Assembly (NCBI GenBank): GCA_945873125.1
Contig: CAMCBV010000004.1
Location: forward strand, 38,001 to 102,000
Direction of reading: 5' to 3'
Origin: Prosthecobacter debontii
Lineage (GTDB): Bacteria > Verrucomicrobiota > Verrucomicrobiia > Verrucomicrobiales > Akkermansiaceae
Length of the DNA stretch: 64,000 nucleotides
The notes under the pieces are model-generated. The model was not told the DNA's origin. It made no database searches and saw nothing but the letters and a program-made list of their open reading frames with translations. Position numbers and translations under genes: made by a program. The first letter of the stretch is position 1, and the number at the start of each line of letters is the position of its first letter. Below are positions 52,355 to 60,465 of this stretch, piece by piece.

Positions 52355-54064
52355 ATGTCTACCTGGCGCCCCATCTCTGAAGTGAGTTTTTGGAAAAGGT
52401 GGCTTCCGGCATGGATGCACGCGCCAGTGGTTTTGATGTTTTGGGCAAGTGTCAGCTCGGCTTTCGTCGGTCTTTGTTTGGTGTTTTTCTACTATTTGAA
52501 AGCTTCGAACTATGACCTCGATGAAGTCGGCAAAATGCCGAGGGAGAATGTTTATTATGACCGTTCGGGGAAAATCATCGATCTGTCAGGCACGGGAGGA
52601 ACTGAAATCATCAAGCGCGCGGACATTCCCGATGACTTGGTGCATGCTTTGATTTCGCGAGAGGATGCCCGGTTTTTTGAACATGGGGGCGTGGATTTCA
52701 GAGGCTTGGCACGCGCAATGGTTCGTAATCTTAAAGATAGGGATTTCACCCAAGGAGCCTCCACGCTGACCATGCAACTGGCGCGTAATACTTTTGAAAT
52801 GCGCGCGAAATCACTGCATCGAAAAGCTTTGGAGATCGCCTTGACGATACGGATTGAAGGGCGCTACTCGAAGGATGAAATCCTGACGAGTTACCTGAAT
52901 CGCATCTATTTCGGATCCGGCGCTTACGGGATCGAGCAGGCGGCGGAAACCTATTTTGGCAAGTCGACACGTGATTTGCACCCCGGCGAGTGTGCAATGA
53001 TTGCGGGTATTATCCGCGGACCCCATGTATTTTCGCCTTTAAGAAATTTTGATGGTGCCATCGAGCAACGCAATCAGACCCTGGCGAGGATGGTGGATGC
53101 CGGTTATATCTCGGATGAACGTGTGGAAGAAATCAAGGCGATGGAGATCGTTCTGAATCGGAAATCTCGGCAAAATGACGTGCAGCGATCTTATGCCCTG
53201 CAAGCCGTTAAGCGGGAGCTGGAAACAATCATGGAAAGGGAGAATATCCTGCTGAATGGTCTGAATATCCATACCACATTGGACATCGGTTGGCAGGCGA
53301 GGTTGGAAGAGGAGTTGAATCTAGCGGTCAAGGCTTTGGAAAACGAAAAGGGTTGGGAACATAAAAGTTACGGTCAGCATGAAATGGGAATGGATGCTGA
53401 TTATCTTCAATACGCCGCTATCACGACCGAGACTAAATCCGGCGCAATCCTTGCCTTGATCGGGGGAAGGGATTTTTCCCATTCAAGTTATGATCGTACG
53501 TATGCGAAACGTGATTTGGGATCGGCTTTCGAGCCATTCGTTGCAGCGGCAGCGGCAGAGCGCGGGAAGTTGGTTTTGGCGGGTAAGCCAGTTCAAACCG
53601 GACGCCAAATCGGTGCGGCGGAAGTGCGACGTTTGGCGAAACGTTGTGGTATTTCCGGGCCGTTTCTGGATACGGAGGATCTGTTCAGAGGTGCCGTTTC
53701 AGCGACGCCCATGGAAATGTCAGTCGGCTTGGCGACTCTGGGAAACAAAGGCAACAAACCGCGTCCACACCTGATTCGCAAGATCACTGACGGTGAGGGT
53801 AACGTGCTCTTCCAGATGAAATTAAAAGCACAGCCCGCCTTATCCAAGTTAGCGGCAGAAGACGCGGTAAGTGTTTTGAAAAACATATCCGGAACACGTT
53901 CCTTTACGGGTGCCACCGGATCTGAGCGTGATGCCTGGGTGATGCGGCTGGGACCCAGCGGATCCACTGCGATTTGGATCGGCTTTGACACGCCTAAAAA
54001 AATCGCGGCCGAGCAGCGGCTCAATGCCCTGTTGGAAGAATTTGTCAGACGACTGGGGAATTGA
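52355..54064 (+). CDS. PBP1-type GT51 glycosyltransferase with degenerate transpeptidase
   Basis: This type II membrane protein (helix VVLMFWASVSSAFVGLCLVFF) polymerises lipid II. GT51 motifs are intact: SREDARFFEHGGVDFRG, GASTLTMQLARN, EGRYSKDEILTSYLNRIYFG and GAYGIEQAAETYFGK. The transpeptidase half is crippled. The SxxK site reads SAFE (S390, E393), the KTG lysine is Phe (F517, in FTGATGSERDAW), and the region that should hold SxN is missing. At 569 residues it is about 150 or more short of full PBP1a. It should be glycosyltransferase-only. Confidence 0.88.
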   Translation: MSTWRPISEVSFWKRWLPAWMHAPVVLMFWASVSSAFVGLCLVFFYYLKASNYDLDEVGKMPRENVYYDRSGKIIDLSGTGGTEIIKRADIPDDLVHALISREDARFFEHGGVDFRGLARAMVRNLKDRDFTQGASTLTMQLARNTFEMRAKSLHRKALEIALTIRIEGRYSKDEILTSYLNRIYFGSGAYGIEQAAETYFGKSTRDLHPGECAMIAGIIRGPHVFSPLRNFDGAIEQRNQTLARMVDAGYISDERVEEIKAMEIVLNRKSRQNDVQRSYALQAVKRELETIMERENILLNGLNIHTTLDIGWQARLEEELNLAVKALENEKGWEHKSYGQHEMGMDADYLQYAAITTETKSGAILALIGGRDFSHSSYDRTYAKRDLGSAFEPFVAAAAAERGKLVLAGKPVQTGRQIGAAEVRRLAKRCGISGPFLDTEDLFRGAVSATPMEMSVGLATLGNKGNKPRPHLIRKITDGEGNVLFQMKLKAQPALSKLAAEDAVSVLKNISGTRSFTGATGSERDAWVMRLGPSGSTAIWIGFDTPKKIAAEQRLNALLEEFVRRLGN

Positions 54065-54113
54065 ACAAGGTTGGATGTTGACGGCTGACTTGGGGATAGG
54101 CATGGGTATGAGT

Positions 54114-54722
54114 ATGAAACGATGGTTCTTGTTATTGGCGATGGCAACGCGTCTGTGCGGACAGGATTTCGATGCTCAAAATGTGCCCGCCGAAATCACC
54201 AAATCAGCGATCGCGGCAGTTGGATCTCTTGGTAGGGAAGTCGTGCTGGGCAAATATCAGGTTGCGATTGATCGGATGTATCCGCAGTGGAAAGAACGTG
54301 CTGCGAAACGTATGGGCGGGATGGAGAAATTGGAAAAACAATTGGAGGATGTCTCTATCGAAATGCGCAAGCATGGGATCTCAATTACCGATTTCAAGCC
54401 ACAGGGGCAGCCTCAGGCTTTTGAAGTTTATCCCGGCAAACAGGTGAAGGTGGTCGATGGCAAACAGGTGGAGAGCATGCGTTACACCAAATGGCTGGTT
54501 ATCGTTCCAACCATCACTCGCGTCCGCATGCTGGTTAAAGGCGAACCGGTGGCTCTGAATTTTGAAAGCACAGGTTTCCAAGTCGCCATTTCTGATAAAG
54601 ACAGTGAGGAATGGCATTTTATTGATGGCTCTGCCGTGACCGTGAATGAACTGCGCAGTTTGTTCATTACCTTGCCGGAAAACCTGCAACTGCCACCCTT
54701 GGAAAAGAAACAGATCAAATAA
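54114..54722 (+). CDS. exported protein of unknown function
   Basis: The signal is MKRWFLLLAMATRLCGQ. The mature part (about 185 residues) begins DFDAQNVPAEITKSAIAAV and continues with an amphipathic MGGMEKLEKQLEDVSIEMRK. A beta-rich end (YTKWLVIVPTITRVRMLVKGE, EWHFIDGSAVTVNELRSLF) follows. The last part resembles NTF2- or DUF-type lipid/solute domains, but I cannot name it. The open frame begins inside the PBP gene; the ATG at 54114 is the one that gives a signal peptide. It lies 10 bp ahead of the SET gene. Confidence 0.65.
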   Translation: MKRWFLLLAMATRLCGQDFDAQNVPAEITKSAIAAVGSLGREVVLGKYQVAIDRMYPQWKERAAKRMGGMEKLEKQLEDVSIEMRKHGISITDFKPQGQPQAFEVYPGKQVKVVDGKQVESMRYTKWLVIVPTITRVRMLVKGEPVALNFESTGFQVAISDKDSEEWHFIDGSAVTVNELRSLFITLPENLQLPPLEKKQIK

Positions 54723-54732
54723 ATTTACCCGC

Positions 54733-55314
54733 ATGTCGAAATCCGATAAGAAACGCAAACCGAAGCTCAGTGATGAGGAACTCCATAGGCTTCTCCTGAA
54801 ATTCTGGAATCGTGCTCAAAGTGATCTTTGTGAAGTACGTGGATCATCGATTCATGGGCGAGGTGTTTATGCAACGCGTGACATCGCGGCTGATGAACGG
54901 ATCATCGAATATGTGGGTGAATTGATTAACAAAAAAGAAAGTGGTCAGCGCGGAACCTTGCAGCAGGAACGCTCTTTGAAGCATGGAGATGCGGCAGTGT
55001 ATATTTTCAATCTAACGGATAAATACGATCTGGACGGCAACGTGCCATGGAATACCGCCCGCTTGATCAATCATTCTTGTGAGCCGAATTGCGAAGCATG
55101 GATGACGGGAAAGCGCATTTATATTCACGCACTGCGCGATATCAAGGAGGGTGAGGAACTTACCTTTGATTATGGCTTTGATGTGGAGTGTTATGAGGAC
55201 CATCCCTGTCTGTGTGGACGTGACGCATGTGTCGGTTACATCGTCAGTCGTGAGCAGTGGACGATACTGGAGCAAAAATTAGGAAGTAAAAACCACGCTG
55301 GGAAAGCGAGCTAA
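54733..55314 (+). CDS. SET-domain protein lysine methyltransferase
   Basis: A SET domain with all core motifs: RGSSIHGRGVYATRDIAADE, IIEYVGELI, ARLINHSCEPNCEAW (the NHSCxPN motif), and GEELTFDYGF (catalytic Tyr). A post-SET zinc module CLCGRDACVGYI follows. The basic N-terminus (KSDKKRKPK) may bind nucleic acid. SET enzymes methylate lysines of proteins, classically histones; bacterial targets include histone-like and ribosomal proteins. dnaG starts 3 bp downstream, and an exported protein is upstream. The ATG at 54733 is chosen over the track's 54646. Confidence 0.9.
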   Translation: MSKSDKKRKPKLSDEELHRLLLKFWNRAQSDLCEVRGSSIHGRGVYATRDIAADERIIEYVGELINKKESGQRGTLQQERSLKHGDAAVYIFNLTDKYDLDGNVPWNTARLINHSCEPNCEAWMTGKRIYIHALRDIKEGEELTFDYGFDVECYEDHPCLCGRDACVGYIVSREQWTILEQKLGSKNHAGKAS

Positions 55315-55317
55315 GCT

Positions 55318-57222
55318 GTGGGTCTGATTGCCAAAGAAACGATTGAGCAGGTATTGTCCGCCACGGATATTGTCGACCTCATCGGTTCCTATATCCCGTT
55401 GAAACGGGCAGGCACAGGCTACAAGGCGAACTGTCCGTTTCATCACGAAAAATCACCCTCGTTCAACGTCAGTCCGAGTAAGCAGTTCTTTCATTGCTTC
55501 GGTTGCGGCAAGAGCGGAAACGCGATTGGTTTCGTGATGGATCACGAGGGGTTGGTTTTCATGGATGCGCTGAAAAAACTTGCTGCGAAGGCCGGAGTGC
55601 ATCTTGAAGAAGAACCCGATGATCCTCAAGCGCGTGCGGCAAAAAAGTCGCGTGGTAGGTTGCTTGATCTGCACCGCGAGGCATCGGCATTTTTTCATGA
55701 GCTCTTGAAAACCGATCCAAACTGCCAGCATGCGCGAGATTATCTGAAGAGCCGCGGTTTTGGAAAAGAAATGGCAGAGCGGTGGGAAATCGGATGGATG
55801 CCCGATAATCCAAAAATCTTCCTAGATTGGGCGCGTGGCCGGAATTTTAATGGAAAGGATCTTGTGGCGTCGGGTCTTGCGTCTTTGAGAGAGGAAAACA
55901 GGCCGGCTGCTGGATTGTATGTCCGCTTTCGTGATCGCTTGATGTTTCCCATCCGAAATGAAGTGGGTGATGTCATTGCGTTCAGCGGTCGCCAGCTGAG
56001 GGATGATCCGAGATCCGGAAAATACATCAACTCTCCTGAGACCGATATTTTCAAAAAATCGAACGTGCTGTTTGCCTTGGACCGGGCGAAAAAAGCGATA
56101 CTCAAGGAAAAAACCGTGATTCTCTGTGAAGGACAGATTGATGCGATTTCCTGTCATGAGCGCGGCGTAGAAAATGCCATCGCTCCCTTGGGAACAGCTT
56201 TCACATCGCAACATGCCCGTATTCTCAAACGCTACGCGCAAACGGCTTTATTGTGTTTTGATGCGGACTTGGCTGGAATGAAAGCCTGTGAACGGGCATT
56301 TCGCGAGCTCACACCCGAAGGGCTTTCTGTAAAAGTGGTCGAGCTACCTGCCGGAGACGATCCAGACACCTATCTCAAGGCACACGGTATCGAAGGCTTT
56401 AGGAAGGAAGTTGATAAGGCTCGGGAATTTTTCGACTTCAAGATCGAGTCAGGTAGAAAAAATGGCCGATTGGATACGGCGGAAGGTCGGACTGAAATGA
56501 CCCGCGAATGTACCGAGTTACTTGCCGTGATGGGTGATCACGCGGCCCGTGACCAGCAGATCAATGTGGTGGCGTCGCTGCTTGGTGTGGGTTCTGCCAC
56601 GCTCAGGCAAAACATCGGGCTCGCTGCAAAAAAAGCTAAAGCTTTGGCGGGCAGGACGCAGAATCGCGATGAGCCGCAACCCTCCGAGGAAGCGGCTGTT
56701 CAAGCCATGCCGCTTGACCGCACGGTCGGATATCTCTGTCACCTTGCGATCACATCCGCGCCAGCCCAACATTATTTATGCGAACAATTTGAAACCCTTC
56801 ACGAAGCCAAGCCGTGGTTGGAGGGAATCGGATTACTTGAGAAAATTCTGGCTGCGGCACCAGATCCTTCTTCGATTTCAGCGGTCAACGCCTTTGTTGC
56901 AGGCCTGCGCAAGAGCGAGCAGTTGGCGCTCCATCAGGAAATGGGCGGCGGCGAAATCAAAATCGAAGATGGTCTACAATCCGCCGGACAGGCCATTCAT
57001 ATGCTTTCTTCCATCGTCCTGCAAAAAAGGGATGCGGCAGTTAAAGCCGCATTGAATGAGCCCGGCTTATCCCTAGAACGCATGAAAGACCTTCTTGAGG
57101 AAGCCAAGGAAATCGCAGCCCTACTCAGAAAGTCTGAATCTGCTCGCTCGCTCTATGATGACGAACTACCGCACGAAACCAAGAAGGCAGAGAAAAAGCC
57201 GTGGGAAAAGTGGAAGAAGTGA
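55318..57222 (+). CDS. dnaG: DNA primase DnaG
   Basis: DnaG makes RNA primers at the replication fork. The CHC2 zinc finger is NCPFHHEKSPSFNVSPSKQF with FHCFGCGKSGN. The catalytic Toprim part shows VILCEGQIDAISCHERG and LLCFDADLAGMKACERAF. The C-terminal helicase-binding domain covers the last 170 residues. The start is GTG at 55318 (GLIAKETIEQVL), the normal N-terminus. It is joined to the SET gene by a 3-bp gap and ends back-to-back with pyrE. Confidence 0.95.
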   Translation: MGLIAKETIEQVLSATDIVDLIGSYIPLKRAGTGYKANCPFHHEKSPSFNVSPSKQFFHCFGCGKSGNAIGFVMDHEGLVFMDALKKLAAKAGVHLEEEPDDPQARAAKKSRGRLLDLHREASAFFHELLKTDPNCQHARDYLKSRGFGKEMAERWEIGWMPDNPKIFLDWARGRNFNGKDLVASGLASLREENRPAAGLYVRFRDRLMFPIRNEVGDVIAFSGRQLRDDPRSGKYINSPETDIFKKSNVLFALDRAKKAILKEKTVILCEGQIDAISCHERGVENAIAPLGTAFTSQHARILKRYAQTALLCFDADLAGMKACERAFRELTPEGLSVKVVELPAGDDPDTYLKAHGIEGFRKEVDKAREFFDFKIESGRKNGRLDTAEGRTEMTRECTELLAVMGDHAARDQQINVVASLLGVGSATLRQNIGLAAKKAKALAGRTQNRDEPQPSEEAAVQAMPLDRTVGYLCHLAITSAPAQHYLCEQFETLHEAKPWLEGIGLLEKILAAAPDPSSISAVNAFVAGLRKSEQLALHQEMGGGEIKIEDGLQSAGQAIHMLSSIVLQKRDAAVKAALNEPGLSLERMKDLLEEAKEIAALLRKSESARSLYDDELPHETKKAEKKPWEKWKK

Positions 57223-57789
57223 TCAGCCCAGCAAAGTCGTCCGCGTGAAGAGCGGGATGACATGGATGCCGCGGGCTTCGATGGCTTCGCGACCGCCTTC
57301 CTCCCGATCCACGAGAACGATGGCGAATTTCACATGGCCGCCCTCACGCTCGATGGCATCGATCGCTTTCAGGGTGGATCCGCCCGTGGTGATGACGTCA
57401 TCGACGACGATCACATTTTGCCCGAACGCAAAGTTTCCTTCGATTTGCTTGCCGGCTCCGTGGCCTTTGGGTTCTTTTCTTACAGTAAAAACCTGAAGCG
57501 CCTCATCGGGATGCTGGCGGGCGGAGGCCATGCCAATGGCCAGCGATATCGGATCCGCCCCGAGAGTCATGCCACCGATAGCTTGGATGGAGAGTTTTTC
57601 AGAATGGATTTTGGAACGAACCGCATGCCAACCGAGATCTCCGATCATTGCCGCTCCGAACGGATCGAGGGCTGTGACGCGGCAATCGATATAGAGATCC
57701 GATTGTTTTCCCGAGGCCAAGGTGAAGGTCCCAGTGCGGACGGATTTCTTGAGAAGGAGAGCTTTGAGGTCGGCGGTTGTTTGAAGCAT
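57223..57789 (-). CDS. pyrE: orotate phosphoribosyltransferase
   Basis: PyrE converts orotate and PRPP to orotidine monophosphate in pyrimidine synthesis. The PRPP-binding loop is NVIVVDDVITTGGSTLKAI. RTGTFTLASGKQSDLYIDCR is the usual N-terminal segment, and RKEPKGHGAGKQIEG the flexible loop. At 188 residues the length is normal. Its stop codon abuts that of dnaG with no gap, so the two transcripts converge. Confidence 0.94.
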   Translation of the reverse strand: MLQTTADLKALLLKKSVRTGTFTLASGKQSDLYIDCRVTALDPFGAAMIGDLGWHAVRSKIHSEKLSIQAIGGMTLGADPISLAIGMASARQHPDEALQVFTVRKEPKGHGAGKQIEGNFAFGQNVIVVDDVITTGGSTLKAIDAIEREGGHVKFAIVLVDREEGGREAIEARGIHVIPLFTRTTLLG

Positions 57790-57932
57790 GCGGGTAGAGT
57801 TCCGCTTTCTTGGAAAAGTTTCAATCGCGAATCAGAAAATCGTCGGGAAATCGGGCAAAAGAATTTACCGTTTTTTCTCATCTCCAGCTTGCCACGGGAC
57901 TTGGTAAGTTTAGGTTTGAGGCCAAGACACAT

Positions 57933-58802
57933 ATGAAGATCTGGTTAGACGGCAAGTTGGTGGATGAGCAAGAAGCGAAAATTTCGGTTTTCGATCATGG
58001 TTTGTTGTATGGTGACGGAGTATTCGAAGGGATTCGTTTTTACAACGGTCGCATCTTCCGTTTGGAAGATCACATCCGCAGATTATTTGAATCAGCCAAG
58101 GCAATCCTGTTGAATATTCCATGGACTCAGGAGGAGGTTTGTAAATTCACCTGTGAAACCGTCGCTGCGAACGGATTGAAGGACGGCTATATCCGCTTGG
58201 TTGTGACTCGTGGCGCTGGCGAGCTGGGATTGAATCCCTATCTCTGCCCCAAAGCATCGATGTTTATCATCGCCTCGACCATCAAGCTTTACCCCGAAGA
58301 ACATTATCAAAAAGGTTTGGCCTTGATTACTTGTGCGACGCGTCGTCCCGCTCCGGCAGCCTTGATGCCGCAGGTGAAAAGCCTGAACTACCTGAACAAT
58401 GTCATGGCAAAAGTAGAGGCAATCCAAGGTGGTGCGCTTGAAGCTGTGATGCTCAATGAACAGGGTTATGTTGCCGAGTGCACGGGAGACAATCTTTTCA
58501 TTATCAAAAACGGAGAGCTGATCACCCCCTTGATTTCAGACGGTGCATTGGATGGTATCACCCGAGCGGTGATTTTGGAAATCGCACACAAGATCGGTGT
58601 GAAAGTCGTGGAGCGTTCGATGACTCGTTATGACATCTTTATTTCGGATGAATGTTTCCTGACGGGGACAGCCGCCGAGGTGATTCCTGTGGTATCTTTG
58701 GATCGTCGTGTGATTGGTGATGGTAAGCCGGGTCTGTTAACGAAAAAGTTTCTCGCTGAGTTTCATGAGCTTGCCAACCACACCGGCACTCCGTTTGGTT
58801 GA
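57933..58802 (+). CDS. ilvE: branched-chain amino-acid aminotransferase IlvE
   Basis: This fold-type IV PLP aminotransferase makes or degrades Leu, Ile and Val. Diagnostic segments are KISVFDHGLLYGDGVFEGIRFY, the PLP lysine in MPQVKSLNYLNNVMAK, EQGYVAECTGDNLF and SDECFLTGTAAEVIPVV. At 289 residues it is standard. The open frame begins at 57810, but MKIWLDGKLVDEQEA at 57933 is the normal start. It precedes mcsA by 23 bp and may be co-transcribed with the mcs-clpC operon. Confidence 0.9.
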   Translation: MKIWLDGKLVDEQEAKISVFDHGLLYGDGVFEGIRFYNGRIFRLEDHIRRLFESAKAILLNIPWTQEEVCKFTCETVAANGLKDGYIRLVVTRGAGELGLNPYLCPKASMFIIASTIKLYPEEHYQKGLALITCATRRPAPAALMPQVKSLNYLNNVMAKVEAIQGGALEAVMLNEQGYVAECTGDNLFIIKNGELITPLISDGALDGITRAVILEIAHKIGVKVVERSMTRYDIFISDECFLTGTAAEVIPVVSLDRRVIGDGKPGLLTKKFLAEFHELANHTGTPFG

Positions 58803-58825
58803 TGATACGTTGGATCCGATGAACC

Positions 58826-59344
58826 ATGAAGTGCGATTACTGCGATAACAAGGCAACGGTGTTTCTCACCCAGCTTGCGGAAGGTCAGATGAAAAAAGTC
58901 TGTCTATGCGAGAGTTGTGCCAAAGAGCGCGGTGTGACGGATCCGACAGGATTCTCAATGGCTGAAATGTTGTTGGGGAATTTCCAGAAAACGGTCTCTG
59001 GAGCGGTTGAGCCTCAGGGCTCCGTCAAGTTCATGGGTTCCGGAAAGATCTGCCCCGAGTGCGGATTTTCCATGGAGGATTTGCAGAAAGTTCGGCGTTT
59101 CGGTTGTGCGAATTGCTACAAGGTTTTTGCCAACGAGTTGGCGCCCATGCTCAGGGGCATGCATAAAGGAACGACTCATCTGGGGAAAGTGCCCGTGGGT
59201 CTGATCGAGACGCATTACAGGCAGCTACGAATCGAGGAGTTGCAGCAAAAACTTGAACAGGCGATTTCATCGGAAAGTTATGAGGATGCTGCGGGTATTC
59301 GTGATGAGATTCGCAAATTAGACGAAACGGAGGTGGCGGAATGA
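58826..59344 (+). CDS. mcsA: McsA-like zinc-finger activator of protein arginine kinase
   Basis: McsA activates McsB and helps recruit stress targets. Four zinc pairs are visible: CDYC, CLCESC, CPECG and CANC. The C-terminal UVR motif is LQQKLEQAISSESYEDAAGIRDEIRKL. At 172 residues it matches firmicute McsA. The stop overlaps the mcsB start by 4 bp (ATGA), a sign of coupled translation. No CtsR repressor gene precedes it. Confidence 0.9.
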   Translation: MKCDYCDNKATVFLTQLAEGQMKKVCLCESCAKERGVTDPTGFSMAEMLLGNFQKTVSGAVEPQGSVKFMGSGKICPECGFSMEDLQKVRRFGCANCYKVFANELAPMLRGMHKGTTHLGKVPVGLIETHYRQLRIEELQQKLEQAISSESYEDAAGIRDEIRKLDETEVAE

Positions 59345-60462
59345 TGCGCTTTTCCACGTTGTTGAAGCATCCCGCCGATTGGATGATTGGTTCTGACGAA
59401 GCGCACAGTGCGGTCATCACATCACGAATTCGCCTAGCAAGAAACCTGCGTGGCCACCCATTTCCGGGTTGGGCAAAGAAAGGCGAACGTGCGGCGATTT
59501 TGGATATTATTCGTCCTGCCGTCGAGGATTTGGCTCCCATGAAAGACGGCTTTTCCCGCGAGCTCAGTGAATTAAGCTCGTTGCAGAAGCAGGTTTTGGT
59601 GGAGCGTCATTTGATTTCCCGTGAACATGCGGCACGGACTGATGGCTCAGGTGCGGTGATTGAGCGCAGGCAGAGCTTATCCATCATGCTTAACGAAGAG
59701 GATCATCTGCGGATGCAGTCCATCCGTCCCGGGCTGCAACTTACGGAAGCTTATGAGGCTCTGAATGATTTGGATAGCGAACTGGAGCAGAAGCTTGATT
59801 ATGCGTTTGATCCACATTGGGGATATCTGACGACCTGCCCAACCAATCTCGGAACTGGGATGAGAGCCTCAGCCATGTTGCACCTTCCGGCGTTGGTGTT
59901 GAGCGATCAGATCGGACAAGTCTTGCAAGCCGTTAATAAGATCGGCCTGGCAGTACGGGGTCTCTATGGTGAGGGAACGGAATCACTTGGAAATCTGTAT
60001 CAAATCTCCAATCAATCGACGCTGGGCGAGAGTGAGGAAGCCATCATCCGTCGCTTGGAACGTGTCATATCCCAGGTTGCCAGCCATGAGCAAAATGCGC
60101 GCGAAAAGCTGATGGAAGATGACCCAGACATGGTCGCGGACAAAATCGGCCGCGCATACGGAGTTTTACGGCATGCTTTTCTCATCGATTCCAAGGAGGC
60201 GTTGAATTACCTTTCCCTGTTGCGCCTTGGCGGTAATCTCGGTTTTTTCGCCAAAGAAACCGTGAATTTATGCGATTCGTTATTGATGGATATCCAACAA
60301 GCGCACCTCCAGCTTCATGCTGGCATGAAATTATCTCCGGAACATCGCGATTCAATCCGTGCAGAAATCTTACGCTCCCGTTTGCAATCCCTCGATTCTC
60401 CATATAACTTTTCATCAGGTCATAAGGCAGACCGCCCTGACTCAGGTGATCAACCCGATTAA
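59341..60462 (+). CDS. mcsB: protein arginine kinase McsB
   Basis: McsB phosphorylates arginines on damaged proteins to mark them for ClpC-ClpP. The guanido-kinase fold shows VITSRIRLARNLRGHPFPGW, SIMLNEEDHLRMQSI and LTTCPTNLGTGMRASAMLHLP with the catalytic cysteine. The RDSIRA near residue 345 matches the RDxxRA phosphoarginine-sensing motif of McsB. At 373 residues it is normal. It is followed 3 bp later by clpC. Two adjacent ATG codons start it. Confidence 0.93.
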   Translation: MMRFSTLLKHPADWMIGSDEAHSAVITSRIRLARNLRGHPFPGWAKKGERAAILDIIRPAVEDLAPMKDGFSRELSELSSLQKQVLVERHLISREHAARTDGSGAVIERRQSLSIMLNEEDHLRMQSIRPGLQLTEAYEALNDLDSELEQKLDYAFDPHWGYLTTCPTNLGTGMRASAMLHLPALVLSDQIGQVLQAVNKIGLAVRGLYGEGTESLGNLYQISNQSTLGESEEAIIRRLERVISQVASHEQNAREKLMEDDPDMVADKIGRAYGVLRHAFLIDSKEALNYLSLLRLGGNLGFFAKETVNLCDSLLMDIQQAHLQLHAGMKLSPEHRDSIRAEILRSRLQSLDSPYNFSSGHKADRPDSGDQPD

Positions 60463-60465
60463 ATC

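Noticed and set aside
53593-54147. 184-codon minus-strand ORF
   Set aside because: Antisense to the PBP1-like gene, which has clear GT51 coding signal.
57262-57936. 224-codon plus-strand ORF
   Set aside because: Antisense shadow of pyrE, running up to the ilvE start.
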